Program-made: the position numbers and the translations under genes
Shown here: piece after piece, positions 1 to 9,314 of the stretch
Layout: each line of letters begins with the position of its first letter
Position numbering within the stretch: position 1 is the first letter of the stretch
Assembly (NCBI RefSeq): GCF_018682675.1
Contig: NZ_JAFMTR010000070.1
Span: 1-61,951, forward strand
Direction: 5' to 3'
From: Sphingopyxis soli
GTDB taxonomy: Bacteria; Pseudomonadota; Alphaproteobacteria; Sphingomonadales; Sphingomonadaceae
DNA length: 61,951 nucleotides
Notes under the pieces: generated by a model
Database searches by the model: none
What the model saw: only the letters and a program-made list of their open reading frames with translations
What the model was told of the DNA's origin: nothing

Positions 1-46
1 CGGTCCTGCGACCGGCCGCCCCCTATCTTAGGACGAATTCCGGACC

Positions 47-3000
47 TTAAAAGTCCAGCGTCACGCCCGCGTAGAGATACCGACCGAGGGCGTCGTAGGT
101 GCCCGGGTAGGTGTTGCCGTTACACGGACCGGTCGGGCACAGGTTCGACCCGTCGCGCCCCGCGTTACCCGAGGTAACGAACGGCGGCTGCTTGTCGAAG
201 ATGTTGTTCACACCAAGACGGAACGTATAGTTGTCGCCGATCGCGAAGGTGCCCGCGAGGTCGAAGTAGCTGTACGACTTGATGTGCAGGCCCGGATCGA
301 AGTTGAAATCGCCCGCCAGCGACTGGCTGTCGTCCAACGTTTCGGCTTTGACCTTGCCGATGAAGCGCCACTGGAGCGAGACGCCGATGCCGCCTGCGGT
401 CTGCAGCGTCGTGCGCAGCTTGTGGCGCCACTTCGGCAGCATCGAACCGCCGGCGGTCGTGCCGCCGCCCGAGCACACCGGACCATAGAGGCCGGCGCAG
501 TCATAGGCTTCGGTGATGCCGTTATCGACGCGATACTTGTCGAGGTACGTACCGATGAAGCTCATCGACAGCGTGCCGAAATCGCCGATTTCATGGCTGT
601 ACGCGCTGTTGATTTCGATGCCCTTCGTGCGGACCTTGCCGAGGTTCGACGGGATGTTATCGACATAGCCGTTCGGGGTCAGCCACAGCGAACCCGCCGC
701 GTCGCGTTTGATCAGGCTGCACGAGAAGGGCGTGAACGTCGCGGTGGCGTTCAGCGTACAATCCTTCAGGATCGCATCCTGCGCGGGCGGCTGGATCGCA
801 TCCTTCAGCTTGATGTCGAAATAGTCGACGGTCAGCGAGAAGCGCGGCAGGAAGCTCGGCTGCAGGACGACACCGAAGGTCTTCGTCGTCGCCTTTTCCG
901 GCGTCAGGTCGGGGTTGCCGCCGAGCAGGCCGTTATACTGGCCGGCCGGGTTCGGCGTTGTGCCCTGACCCACCGCGAGCCCCTGCGCGATACAGCCATA
1001 GTCGGTCGCGGTGACCGGCGCGCCGGCGCACGGATCGCTCGAACCGGCAAGGCCGACGGTCGGGGTCGCGAACAGCTCCTGGATGTTCGGCGCACGCACC
1101 GCGCGGTTGTACTGGCCGCGGAGGCGAATGTCGCGGATCGGCGCGAATTCGAGCTGCAGCTTGTACGTGTCGGTGTCATACTTGCGGTCGGCGCTCGTCT
1201 TGTACCACGACTTGCGATAACCGCCGCTGAAGGTCAGCTCATAGATGAAGCTGTCCTGGATGATCGGCATCTGGGTCTCGGCAAAGAATTCATAGACCCG
1301 GAAGCTGCCCGACAGCGGCAGCGTCGCGCCGCCCTGGCCGGTGAGGTCGCCGGTCTGGAAAGCGTTATCGGTGTTGAGATCAAGCGATTCCTTGCGCCAT
1401 TCGAAGCCCAGGTTGACGCCGATGCCATCGCTCGCCCACGGCGAGGTGATGCCATATTCGCCAAGCTGGCCGGTCAGCGACGCGTTGGCGACCTGTTCGG
1501 ACGTATAGCCCTTCTGGAAGCCGGTCGCCGACAGATAGTTGACCGCTGCCGCGCTCGCGCCGCCGGCCCCGTTGAAGATGTTGTAGGGGACGCAGTTCGG
1601 ATCGCTGCCGTCGACGACCGAACGGCAGACAATGTTGCCGTTGGCGACGCCGGTACGTTCGAACCCTTCGTCAACGACGTTCAGCGCGCGGTTCAGACGA
1701 GCCACCGAGAATTCGTTCGAATAGACCTGCGTGTAGTTCGAACGGCCATATTGGTAATAGGTGTCGTACGACCAGGCCTTGCCGAGGTCGCCCTTCGTCC
1801 CGATCACCGCACGATAGTTGGTGTGCTGCAGGTCGTTCTGGCGCGGACCGCCTTCGACGTTGCGGCGAAGCACCTGCAGGAACGCCTGGTTGTACGTTTG
1901 ACCGAACGCGCCGGTGAACACCAGCGGAGCCGCGCCCGGCGTCGGATTGTACGGCGCCGCAACCGCGGTCGGGAAGTTGCCGATGTAACCGTTGATCAGG
2001 TTGGGAGCGGCGCAGATGATGTTGCGCTGGACAGCCGACATCAGCGGATTGTCGCAGTTGATCGTCAGCGTGTTGCCGAAGTTGCCCGACGGGGCGATCT
2101 GGGCGACCGTGCGGTCGTCCATGAACATGAACTCGAGATACGGCTTGATCGACTCGTTGATCTCATAGTTCGCGAACAGGCCCGCGGTGTAGCGTTCGTC
2201 GGGGCGCTGATAGTGGTTGGTCGGCGCGAAGTTGTAGCGCGACGTGGTGTTTTCGAACCCGCCGTTGGGGAAGAAGGTGTAGACGGTCGAAGTGCCGACG
2301 GCGACGTTCGGATCGAACAGGATCGCCGTGCCCGACGAGTTGGTCAGCGAGCCGCCGCAGACCGAAGCGCCGCCGCGGGTGTTCTGCAGGACGCACGAGC
2401 TGTAGTCGCGCTTGGCCTGCGTGATTTCGTTCGCCTTGCGATAGCCGGCATAGGCGACGATATGGCCGCGGCCGTCGTCGAACGCCGCGCCGAAGGTCGC
2501 AGTGACGTCGATCGTGCCGCCGTCGGCGGTGCTGCCGCGCGGATAGCCGAAGCCGCGCGCGTCAAGCGGACCGCGCAGGAACTTGTTGCGGTTGTTGTGC
2601 TGGTACAGGCTGTACTGGCCGTCGAGACGGAAGCCCGTGAAGTCGGTGTCCATCACGAAGTTGACGACGCCGGCAACAGCGTCCGCACCATAGGTCGCCG
2701 AAGCGCCGCCGGTCAGGACCTGGACGTTCTTCAGCAGCGCGGCGGGGATGATGTTGATGTCGGCGGCCGAACCGCTCGACGGGCTGGGGTCGCCCGGCAG
2801 CAGGCGGCGGCCGTTGACGAGGCTGAGGGTACGGGTGGTGCCGAGGCCGCGAAGGTCGACCGACGCGGTGCCGTCCGAACCGTTGGCGGTCGTCGAGTTC
2901 TGGCTCGCGAACACCGACGGCAGCGAGTTCAGCAGGTCTTCGACGCGGGTCGTGCCCTGCAGCTTGATGTCCTCTTGGCTGACGACGGTGATGGGAGCGG

Positions 3001-3181
3001 CCGATTCGAGATTGGCCTGGGGAATACGCGTACCGGTGACGATGATTTCGTCACCCGAGGTTGCGCTGTCTTCGCTTCCCTGCGCGTCCTGCGCCATCGC
3101 CGGCGCAGCGGCCAGCAGGCCGACGCCGAGAACGAGCGGGGCAGCGCCCAGCCGCAGTGCGGAAAAATGGGTTTTCTTCAC
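47..3181 (-). CDS. TonB-dependent outer-membrane receptor
   Basis: A 1044-residue outer-membrane receptor that would import a substrate using TonB energy. A signal peptide ends near residue 31 (APAMAQ). A plug domain follows, beginning with the TonB-box-like DEIIVTGTRIP at about residue 44 and containing the plug motifs LRGLGTTRTLSLVNGRR and GGASATYGADAVAGVVNF. The rest is a barrel ending in the aromatic residue typical of outer-membrane proteins (YAGVTLDF). Start is GTG at 3181, with AAGGGA about 8 bases upstream. The large loops contain several cysteines, common in sphingomonad receptors of this size. The substrate cannot be read from the sequence. No neighbouring transporter or sensor gene points to one. 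Only 46 bases precede its stop at the window edge. Confidence 0.95.
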   Translation of the reverse strand: MKKTHFSALRLGAAPLVLGVGLLAAAPAMAQDAQGSEDSATSGDEIIVTGTRIPQANLESAAPITVVSQEDIKLQGTTRVEDLLNSLPSVFASQNSTTANGSDGTASVDLRGLGTTRTLSLVNGRRLLPGDPSPSSGSAADINIIPAALLKNVQVLTGGASATYGADAVAGVVNFVMDTDFTGFRLDGQYSLYQHNNRNKFLRGPLDARGFGYPRGSTADGGTIDVTATFGAAFDDGRGHIVAYAGYRKANEITQAKRDYSSCVLQNTRGGASVCGGSLTNSSGTAILFDPNVAVGTSTVYTFFPNGGFENTTSRYNFAPTNHYQRPDERYTAGLFANYEINESIKPYLEFMFMDDRTVAQIAPSGNFGNTLTINCDNPLMSAVQRNIICAAPNLINGYIGNFPTAVAAPYNPTPGAAPLVFTGAFGQTYNQAFLQVLRRNVEGGPRQNDLQHTNYRAVIGTKGDLGKAWSYDTYYQYGRSNYTQVYSNEFSVARLNRALNVVDEGFERTGVANGNIVCRSVVDGSDPNCVPYNIFNGAGGASAAAVNYLSATGFQKGYTSEQVANASLTGQLGEYGITSPWASDGIGVNLGFEWRKESLDLNTDNAFQTGDLTGQGGATLPLSGSFRVYEFFAETQMPIIQDSFIYELTFSGGYRKSWYKTSADRKYDTDTYKLQLEFAPIRDIRLRGQYNRAVRAPNIQELFATPTVGLAGSSDPCAGAPVTATDYGCIAQGLAVGQGTTPNPAGQYNGLLGGNPDLTPEKATTKTFGVVLQPSFLPRFSLTVDYFDIKLKDAIQPPAQDAILKDCTLNATATFTPFSCSLIKRDAAGSLWLTPNGYVDNIPSNLGKVRTKGIEINSAYSHEIGDFGTLSMSFIGTYLDKYRVDNGITEAYDCAGLYGPVCSGGGTTAGGSMLPKWRHKLRTTLQTAGGIGVSLQWRFIGKVKAETLDDSQSLAGDFNFDPGLHIKSYSYFDLAGTFAIGDNYTFRLGVNNIFDKQPPFVTSGNAGRDGSNLCPTGPCNGNTYPGTYDALGRYLYAGVTLDF

Positions 3182-3438
3182 AGTTGCAGTCCCTTGCTAC
3201 TGAGTTGGTTACGATACCCGAATGCGAAAAATCGGCGTCAAAAACGCATGACGAACGCACCCTGATCGGTGCGGGATGATCTTTCGTTCATCGGGAGTAA
3301 AGGGAATTCCCGGCGCGCGTGGCCGTTTCGCCAGCCATTGTGACGAATTTGCAACATGCCGCCCGGCGGCACGGAAAGATCGAATAAAGCCGCGCCAAGA
3401 AGCGCAATAAAATTACAATGGAGTGCCGTTAGCGGCGA
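3182..3438. other. Intergenic region, receptor leader
   Basis: A 257-base, relatively AT-rich stretch upstream of the TonB receptor and downstream of the M23 gene, so it must carry the receptor promoter. It contains a short inverted repeat (CGCACC / GGTGCG, about 3256-3273). No open reading frame or clear terminator is visible, and I could not place the -35 and -10 boxes with confidence. Confidence 0.4.
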
Positions 3439-4365
3439 TCAGGGCCGCATCGGCCCCGCCAGCTTGCCCGGATCGAGCCGCGCATCGCGCCATTTCAGGC
3501 CCCAGTGCAGATGCGGCCCGGTCGCGCGCCCGGTCTGACCAACCAGCCCGAGCTGTTGCCCCTGCACCACATGATCGCCGGCCTTCACGTCGAGCCGCTG
3601 GCAGTGGAGGAAGGCGCTCGACAGCCCCATGCCATGATCGACGATCAGCAGATTGCCCTCGAGCGTGAAGGGCGACGCCGCCGCCAGCGTCACCACCCCG
3701 TCGGCGGGCGCGACGAAGGGCGTGCCCGCGGGCGCCGCGATGTCGGTGCCGCTGTGATAGGCGCCGGGTTTGCCCTGATAGACGCGCTGCGACCCGAAAA
3801 AGCCCGACAGGCGCCCGGTCAGCGGCCAGCGGAACGCCTGCCGCCAGCCGTCCGATCTCACCGGTATCGCGCGCGCCGCGGCGATCTGCGCCAGTTCGGC
3901 GGGGCGGCGGCGTTCGAATTCGGCGTCGCTCGACGCACTGCCGCGATAGGGCGCGTTGATTTTCTCGATCCGCCAGCTTCCCGGCGCGATGCCCAGCGTC
4001 CGTTCAACCGTCCGGCCGCCCGCCAGCATCGCGACGAGGAGCGCCGAGGGTCCGGCGTCGCGGTCGAAGGCGATCAGGAAGCCGCCATCGGCCGCCAGCG
4101 GCACCGGCGCGCCGTCGAGGGTAAGCGCCTGCGTCCCGCTCGGCGCCCGCCCGACGATCATCGCGCCCTGTTCGGGACTGCCCCGCAACGCGAAGTCGGC
4201 GCGGACGGGCTCGGCGGGCGACGGAGGCGGCGCTTGCACCGGCGCACTCGCGGCCGGGAACGGCGCGGGCCGCGCCGGAGCTTCGGACGCCGGAACGCAC
4301 CCCGCCGCGATCGCAAGCAACGGCAGCGCGGCCATCGGCCGCCGCCGGAATTTCACCCGCCTCAT
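3439..4365 (-). CDS. M23 (LytM) family peptidoglycan endopeptidase, lipoprotein
   Basis: A 308-residue predicted lipoprotein with a lipobox around Cys23 (AIAAGC), a Pro/Ala-rich linker and a C-terminal LytM/M23 domain. The zinc-site motifs are present: HSGTDIAAP near residue 204 and HLHW near 285, with GDHVVQGQQLGLVGQTG between. Family members cut peptide crosslinks of peptidoglycan in the periplasm, or activate amidases if degenerate. Here the ligands look intact, so activity is likely. The start overlaps the stop of the DUF2093 gene by 4 bases (ATGA), so it is probably translated from the same transcript as xseA and DUF2093. Confidence 0.93.
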   Translation of the reverse strand: MRRVKFRRRPMAALPLLAIAAGCVPASEAPARPAPFPAASAPVQAPPPSPAEPVRADFALRGSPEQGAMIVGRAPSGTQALTLDGAPVPLAADGGFLIAFDRDAGPSALLVAMLAGGRTVERTLGIAPGSWRIEKINAPYRGSASSDAEFERRRPAELAQIAAARAIPVRSDGWRQAFRWPLTGRLSGFFGSQRVYQGKPGAYHSGTDIAAPAGTPFVAPADGVVTLAAASPFTLEGNLLIVDHGMGLSSAFLHCQRLDVKAGDHVVQGQQLGLVGQTGRATGPHLHWGLKWRDARLDPGKLAGPMRP

Positions 4366-4568
4366 GCCTTGTGGTCGAGCGCGGCCTGTACCGAAAGGGC
4401 GGCGGTCGCATAGGGCTCCTGCCGCGCGACCGACCAGTAACGCAGTTCCTCGAGCGCGATCGGCACGCCGCTCACCGCGCAGAGCACATGGTCGCCGGGC
4501 GCCAGGACGCGAAACCCGTTCGGTCCATAGTGCAGGCGGGCGAGGCGGTTGCTGCTGGCGATCAACAT
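4362..4568 (-). CDS. DUF2093 family protein
   Basis: A 68-residue protein with the conserved arrangement of DUF2093: LHYGPNGFRVLAPGDHVLCA, then IALEELRYWSV and a terminal part containing QEPYATA. The family is confined to alphaproteobacteria and has no established function. It lies 76 bases downstream of xseA on the same strand and overlaps the M23 gene by 4 bases, so the three probably form one operon. Confidence 0.88.
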   Translation of the reverse strand: MLIASSNRLARLHYGPNGFRVLAPGDHVLCAVSGVPIALEELRYWSVARQEPYATAALSVQAALDHKA

Positions 4569-4644
4569 GGGTCCGGTTCCATAAGTTTACAGGTCAGGCC
4601 GCCGATATAGCATCGATGCGCCGTTCGGCCACCCCCGCGCCCGA

Positions 4645-6075
4645 TCAGAACAGCTCGCCCTGCCCCCGCCCCGACGAAGCGCCAGGCGCAGCCGACGGCT
4701 TGCGAACGGGTTTCGGCGGCGGCGGCGGCGCGTCGCTATCGGCTGCCGCGACCGGCACCTCGCCATCGGCGAAGATCAGGCGCAGATGCCCCGCATCGCG
4801 CGCCTTGGTCGCGGTGGTCACGATCGCACCCTCGCTATCGCGCACCATGGCATAGCCGCGCGACAGCAGCGCGCGCGGGTCGAGCGAGGTCAGCAGTCGC
4901 CCGAGCCCTTCGAGCTTCGCGCGCTCGCGGTCCCATGCCCGCGTCAGCAGCGCGGGCCGCAGCGCCCCCGCGCGCGTCGCGAGCCGCTCGCCGGTCACGG
5001 CGAGCCGATGCCGCTGCGCGCGGTCGAGCCGGTCGCCATTGTCGTCGAGCCGCTGGCGCTGCGGCGCATAGAGCGCCTCGCGCTTCGGCAGGTGCCGCGC
5101 CTGCGCCGCCAGCCGCTCGGCCCGCAAAGCCTGCTGGCGGCTCGCCGCACCGATCATCCGCCCCTGCCAGGTCGCGAGCTGCGCCTGCAGTTCGGCACGC
5201 ACCGGAACCGCCATCTCGGCCGCGGCGGTCGGCGTCGGGGCGCGCACGTCGGCGGCATAGTCGGCGAGCGTCACGTCGGTCTCGTGCCCCACCGCGCTGA
5301 TCGTCGGGATGCGGCAATCGGCGATCGCGCGCACGACGACCTCCTCGTTGAACGCCCACAGATCCTCGATCGACCCGCCGCCGCGCGCGACGATCACCAG
5401 GTCGGGGCGCGGCACCGGCCCGCCGGGCGCCAGGGCATCGAACCCGCGCACCGCGTTGGCGACCTGCGCCGCCGCGCCGTCGCCCTGCACCAGCACCGGC
5501 CAGACGATCACCCGCGTCGGACAACGGTCGGCCAGCCGGTGGAGAATATCGCGGATCACCGCCCCGGTCGGCGAGGTCACGACTCCGATCACCCGTGGCA
5601 GATAGGGCAGCGGCTGCTTGCGTGTCCGGTCGAACAGCCCCTCGCCGCCCAGCCGCGCCTTCAATTTCTCGAAGAGCAGCATCAGCGCGCCTTCGCCCGC
5701 GACCTCGAGCGTATCGACGACGAGCTGGTATTTCGAGCGTCCCGGATAGGTGGTGAGCTTGCCCGTCGCGATCACCTCGATCCCGTCTTCGGGCCGGAAC
5801 GCGAGCCGCGCGGCCTGTCCCTTCCACATCACCATGTCGATCAGCGCATTATCGTCCTTCAGCGCCGCATAGAAATGCCCCGACGCGGCGCGTTTCGCGC
5901 CAGACAGCTCGCCGCGCACGCGCACGCGGGCAAAACCGTCCTCGACCGTGCGCTTGATGGCAGCGGACAATTGGCTGACGGATAACGCAGGTGCATTGTC
6001 GCCCGGCGACGCCTCGGCTAACAGCCGCGCTTCGGTGCCATCGTCGGACGCCGCATCGGGAAAAGGGACTGACAT
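4645..6075 (-). CDS. xseA: Exodeoxyribonuclease VII large subunit
   Basis: A 476-residue large subunit of ExoVII, which with XseB degrades single-stranded DNA in both directions to short oligonucleotides. The N-terminal OB-fold begins around [18 protein letters not shown]. The catalytic region includes [40 protein letters not shown] and [28 protein letters not shown]. The chosen start is ATG at 6075 (MSVPFPDA), preceded by AGGA at 7-base spacing. A longer frame to 6153 would add 26 residues inside purD and is not needed. The start codon shares two bases with that of the divergent purD (CATG at 6073-6076), so each gene's ribosome-binding site lies inside the other. xseB is not in the window. 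Confidence 0.95.
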   Translation of the reverse strand: MSVPFPDAASDDGTEARLLAEASPGDNAPALSVSQLSAAIKRTVEDGFARVRVRGELSGAKRAASGHFYAALKDDNALIDMVMWKGQAARLAFRPEDGIEVIATGKLTTYPGRSKYQLVVDTLEVAGEGALMLLFEKLKARLGGEGLFDRTRKQPLPYLPRVIGVVTSPTGAVIRDILHRLADRCPTRVIVWPVLVQGDGAAAQVANAVRGFDALAPGGPVPRPDLVIVARGGGSIEDLWAFNEEVVVRAIADCRIPTISAVGHETDVTLADYAADVRAPTPTAAAEMAVPVRAELQAQLATWQGRMIGAASRQQALRAERLAAQARHLPKREALYAPQRQRLDDNGDRLDRAQRHRLAVTGERLATRAGALRPALLTRAWDRERAKLEGLGRLLTSLDPRALLSRGYAMVRDSEGAIVTTATKARDAGHLRLIFADGEVPVAAADSDAPPPPPKPVRKPSAAPGASSGRGQGELF

Positions 6076-7354
6076 GAATATCCTGCTGGTGGGCTCTGGT
6101 GGCCGCGAACATGCGTTAGCCTGGCAACTGGCACAATCGCCGAGTTGCGCCAAGCTCTATGCCGCGCCCGGCAACCCAGGAATCGAACTCCACGCCGAAT
6201 GCGTCCCGATCGCCGCCGACGATCTGGATGGCCTGATCGCCTTTGTCCGCGCCCACGCGATCGACTTCGTCGTCGTCGGGCCGGAGGCGCCGCTGGTTGC
6301 GGGGCTCGCCGACCGGCTTCGCGAGACCGGCATTCCGGTGTTCGGCCCGAACGCCGCCGCCGCGCGGCTCGAAGGATCGAAGGGCTTCACCAAGGATCTG
6401 TGCGCGCGCGCCGGCATCCCGACCGCCGGCTACGTCCGCTGCACGTCGGCCGAGGAAGCGCTCGCCGTCCTCGAAGGCTTTGCGATCCCCGTCGTGATCA
6501 AGGCCGACGGCCTCGCCGCCGGCAAGGGCGTGATTATCGCGGAGACGCGCGAAGAGGCCGAGGCCGCGATCGCGGATATGTTCGACGGCGCCTTCGGCAG
6601 CGCCGGCGCCGAGGTGGTGATCGAGGAGTTCATGACCGGCGAGGAGGCGAGCTTCTTCGCGCTTGCCGACGGCACCGACGTCATCGCCTTCGGCAGCGCG
6701 CAGGACCACAAACGCGTCGGCGACGGCGATGTCGGCCCGAATACCGGCGGCATGGGCGCCTACAGCCCGGCGCCCGTGCTCACCGCCGAGCTCGAATCCG
6801 CCGTCATGGACCGCATCATCCGCCCGACGGTGGCAACGCTCGCCGCCGAAGGCACGCCCTATGTCGGCGTCCTCTTCGCCGGGCTGATGCTGACGAATGA
6901 AGGCCCGAAGCTCATCGAATATAATTGCCGCTTCGGCGACCCCGAGTGCCAGGTGCTGATGATGCGCTTCAAGGGCGACTTCGCCGCGCTGCTCCATGCC
7001 GCCGCAACCGGGACGATCGCCACCGCCGACACCCCGGCCTTTTCGCACGACTATGCCCTCACCGTCGTCATGGCGGCGAACGGTTATCCGGGCACGCCCG
7101 AAAAGGGCGGCGCGATCCGCCGCATCGCCGATGCCGAGGCCGGCGGCGTGCGCGTCTTTCACGCCGGCACCGCGCGCGAGGACCGGACGCTCGTCGCCGC
7201 GGGCGGCCGCGTCCTCAATGTCACCGCAACGGGCAAGAGCGTCACGCAAGCACAGGCGCGCGCCTATGCCGCGGTCGACAAGCTCGACTTCCCGACCGGC
7301 TTCTGCCGCCGCGACATCGGCTGGCGCGAAGTCGCGCGCGAGGCGAAGAAGTAG
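6074..7354 (+). CDS. purD: Phosphoribosylamine-glycine ligase (GAR synthetase)
   Basis: A 426-residue ATP-grasp ligase that joins 5-phosphoribosylamine and glycine in the second step of purine synthesis. The N-terminal motif [17 protein letters not shown] is diagnostic. The ATP-grasp core shows [34 protein letters not shown] and the metal-binding [15 protein letters not shown] at 6074 is chosen over the upstream in-frame ATG at 5948 because it matches the family N-terminus and has AAGGGA 7 bases upstream. Full length, no defects. It is followed by an inverted repeat that may end transcription. Confidence 0.97.
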   Translation: MNILLVGSGGREHALAWQLAQSPSCAKLYAAPGNPGIELHAECVPIAADDLDGLIAFVRAHAIDFVVVGPEAPLVAGLADRLRETGIPVFGPNAAAARLEGSKGFTKDLCARAGIPTAGYVRCTSAEEALAVLEGFAIPVVIKADGLAAGKGVIIAETREEAEAAIADMFDGAFGSAGAEVVIEEFMTGEEASFFALADGTDVIAFGSAQDHKRVGDGDVGPNTGGMGAYSPAPVLTAELESAVMDRIIRPTVATLAAEGTPYVGVLFAGLMLTNEGPKLIEYNCRFGDPECQVLMMRFKGDFAALLHAAATGTIATADTPAFSHDYALTVVMAANGYPGTPEKGGAIRRIADAEAGGVRVFHAGTAREDRTLVAAGGRVLNVTATGKSVTQAQARAYAAVDKLDFPTGFCRRDIGWREVAREAKK

Positions 7355-7360
7355 CCACCC

Positions 7361-7438
7361 CTTCGTCATTCCCGCGAAAGCGGGAACCCAGCGAACCGGC
7401 GGTGCAACCGGGTCCTTGCTTTCGCGGGAATGACGAAG
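7361..7438. repeat. Perfect 20-bp-arm inverted repeat (REP/MITE-like)
   Basis: The arms CTTCGTCATTCCCGCGAAAG (7361-7380) and its exact reverse complement (7419-7438) enclose a 38-base loop. The inner CCCGCGAAAGCGGG is itself a small palindrome. It starts 6 bases after purD and lies before the next promoter. Related CCCCGCGAAGGCGGGG palindromes occur near 13984 and 40278. It is probably a mobile non-coding repeat that also acts as an mRNA 3' hairpin. Confidence 0.85.
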
Positions 7439-7497
7439 AATTGGGTCGACCCGATCCCTAACCCCGCATAGGCTCACCACAGGACAAGGAGATCGTC

Positions 7498-8067
7498 ATG
7501 GCGTGGCTTCAGGAAAATTGGATCATCGCGGTCGTCGGCCTGGTCGTCGCGGTGCTGCTGGTCTGGTTCCTCTTCGGCCGCAAGAAGGCGGAGGAGATCG
7601 AAACCCCGATCGCGCCGCCCGCCGAACCGAAGAAGCCGCTCGAAGCCGCAAAACCCGAAATCATCGCCGCCGAACCCGCGCGTTTCAAACCGAGGGAACC
7701 CACCCCTGCGCCCGTAGCGGCTCCGGCCCCGCCACCGCCGGCGCCGGAACCCGTGGCCGAAACCCCGCCGGCGCCTGCGGCCGAACCGCAGCCTGCGCCG
7801 GCTCCCAGCGCCGACAATCTGCAACTGCTGAAGGGCGTCGGGCCCAAGATGGCCGCGCTGCTGAACGGCCTCGGCGTTACCCGCTTCCAGCAGATCGCCG
7901 ACTGGACCGACGCCGATGTCGCGGCGATCGACCCGCAACTCGGCGCGTTTCAGGGGCGTATCGCGCGCGATGCGATCGTCGACCAGGCCGGCTATCTCGC
8001 CCGCGGCGACAAGGCGGGGTTCGAGGCGAAATATGGTGCGCTGGGCGGAGAATTACAGGGCGGCTGA
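7498..8067 (+). CDS. Membrane-anchored helix-hairpin-helix protein
   Basis: A 189-residue protein with one N-terminal membrane helix (about residues 9-25, IIAVVGLVVAVLLVWFLF), a Pro/Ala/Glu-rich linker of about 75 residues, and a C-terminal module of about 75 residues. The module carries a helix-hairpin-helix motif, LKGVGPKMAALLNGLGV, followed by IADWTDADVAAID. Similar modules occur in proteins annotated as helix-hairpin-helix or 'predicted 5' DNA nuclease'; the motif often binds DNA non-specifically but can also be structural. The helix is followed by Arg-Lys-Lys, placing the C-terminus in the cytoplasm. An AAGGAG site sits upstream of the ATG. Role unknown. Confidence 0.8.
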   Translation: MAWLQENWIIAVVGLVVAVLLVWFLFGRKKAEEIETPIAPPAEPKKPLEAAKPEIIAAEPARFKPREPTPAPVAAPAPPPPAPEPVAETPPAPAAEPQPAPAPSADNLQLLKGVGPKMAALLNGLGVTRFQQIADWTDADVAAIDPQLGAFQGRIARDAIVDQAGYLARGDKAGFEAKYGALGGELQGG

Positions 8068-8188
8068 CGACCGATACCGGCGTCGCCCCAACCCGCGCCA
8101 TCCCCCGTTGCCGCTTGCCAGCCGCGCCGATCGCCGCCACATCTGGTTTCGAAACGAAACCTGGGTCAGGACCCATTAGGAGCGATGC

Positions 8189-9112
8189 ATGATCGGTGAT
8201 TTCGAGCAGCAGCGGGTGAAGCTCTCGACGGGCGTCGAACTCGACGTCGTCGATGTCGGGCCGCGCGATGCGCCTGCGCTGGTCTTCCTTCATGGCTTCC
8301 CCGAATCGCACCGCACATGGCGCTTTCAGCTGCCGCATTTCGCGAACCGCTTTCGCTGCATCGCGCCCGACCAGCGCGGCTATCGCGGGTCGTCGAAGCC
8401 GCAGGACGCCGAATCCTACACGCCCGACAAGCTGATCGCCGACATTTTCGCGCTGGCGGACGCGCTGGGCATCGGGACTTTCACGATCGTCGGGCACGAC
8501 TGGGGCGGGGCGATCGCCTGGGGGGTCGCGCTCGGCGGCCAGCCGGGCGGGCTGCATCCGGGATGGGGCGGACGCGTGACGCGTGCGGTGATCGCCAACG
8601 CGCCGCATCCCGCGATCTTCCAGCGCCTGCTGCTCGCCAACTCCGAACAGCGCGCGGCGAGCCAGTATATCCGCACCTTCCGCGACCCTGCGAGCGACGC
8701 GATCATCGAGGAACATGGCATCGCGGGCATCCTGGCGCACGCCTTCGCAGACCGGGTGCCGAGCGGCGGCATCCAGCCGCCCGACGAAATTGCGCGGCTG
8801 CTCAAGGATTGGGAGGACCGCGACGCCTGCCGCGCGATGATCAACTGGTATCGCGGTTCGCCGATGGCCGTGCCCGCGATGGACGAGCCCTATGCCGAGC
8901 CGCCCGCGGCGCCCTTCCCGAAACTGACGATCCCGACCCTGGTGGTCTGGGCGCTCGACGACGTCGCGCTGCCCGCGTGCAACCTCGACGGGATGGAGGA
9001 ACTGGTTCCGCATGTGTCGATCGTGAAGGTTCCGGGCTGCGGCCATTTCGTGCCGTGGGAAGCCCCCGACGCGGTCAACGCGGCGATGGACGATTTTCTC
9101 GGCAACGGCTGA
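8189..9112 (+). CDS. Alpha/beta hydrolase, epoxide-hydrolase-like
   Basis: A 307-residue alpha/beta hydrolase. HGFPESHRTW carries the HGxP oxyanion loop. GHDWGG supplies an aspartate nucleophile (about Asp104), the hallmark of epoxide hydrolases and haloalkane dehalogenases rather than serine esterases. The C-terminal histidine is in GCGHFVPWEAP (about residue 286), and an acidic residue lies in VVWALDDVALP. DQRGYRGSSKP also fits epoxide hydrolases. The natural substrate is unknown. ATG at 8189 gives the expected family length. It stands alone; the downstream AraC gene starts about 200 bases later. Confidence 0.9.
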   Translation: MIGDFEQQRVKLSTGVELDVVDVGPRDAPALVFLHGFPESHRTWRFQLPHFANRFRCIAPDQRGYRGSSKPQDAESYTPDKLIADIFALADALGIGTFTIVGHDWGGAIAWGVALGGQPGGLHPGWGGRVTRAVIANAPHPAIFQRLLLANSEQRAASQYIRTFRDPASDAIIEEHGIAGILAHAFADRVPSGGIQPPDEIARLLKDWEDRDACRAMINWYRGSPMAVPAMDEPYAEPPAAPFPKLTIPTLVVWALDDVALPACNLDGMEELVPHVSIVKVPGCGHFVPWEAPDAVNAAMDDFLGNG

Positions 9113-9153
9113 TCCGCGGTCGCCGCCAAACCCCTGCATCCCTGGAAAAAGTT

Positions 9154-9182
9154 GGCAGGCGGCAGGGGTGCCGCCGCCTGCC
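9154..9182. terminator. GC-rich hairpin after the hydrolase gene
   Basis: A perfect 10-bp inverted repeat (GGCAGGCGGC / GCCGCCTGCC) with a 9-base loop, 42 bases after the hydrolase stop. No T-run follows on the plus strand, so it is at best a weak or factor-assisted terminator. The rest of 9113-9314 has no gene that I can see. Confidence 0.4.
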
Positions 9183-9314
9183 GGGAGGGGTCGGTTCTGC
9201 GGGTGGTCCGCAAGTCGTCAAATCAGGCGACCGATAAAGCCGGGCGCGAGTTAACCATAAGTTTCGCCTCTATTGCAGGCTTTCAGATTCTCCCACCTTT
9301 GCCATATTCGCGTC

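Noticed and set aside
284..3265. A 993-codon open frame on the plus strand opposite the TonB receptor
   Set aside because: Its protein is Arg/Ala/Val-rich with no recognisable motif, as expected from the mirror frame of a GC-rich gene. The receptor has complete domain motifs.
9251..9258. TTAACCAT, resembling a CtrA half-site, before the AraC gene
   Set aside because: A single 8-base match in 62 kb is expected by chance and no second half-site lies at the right spacing.
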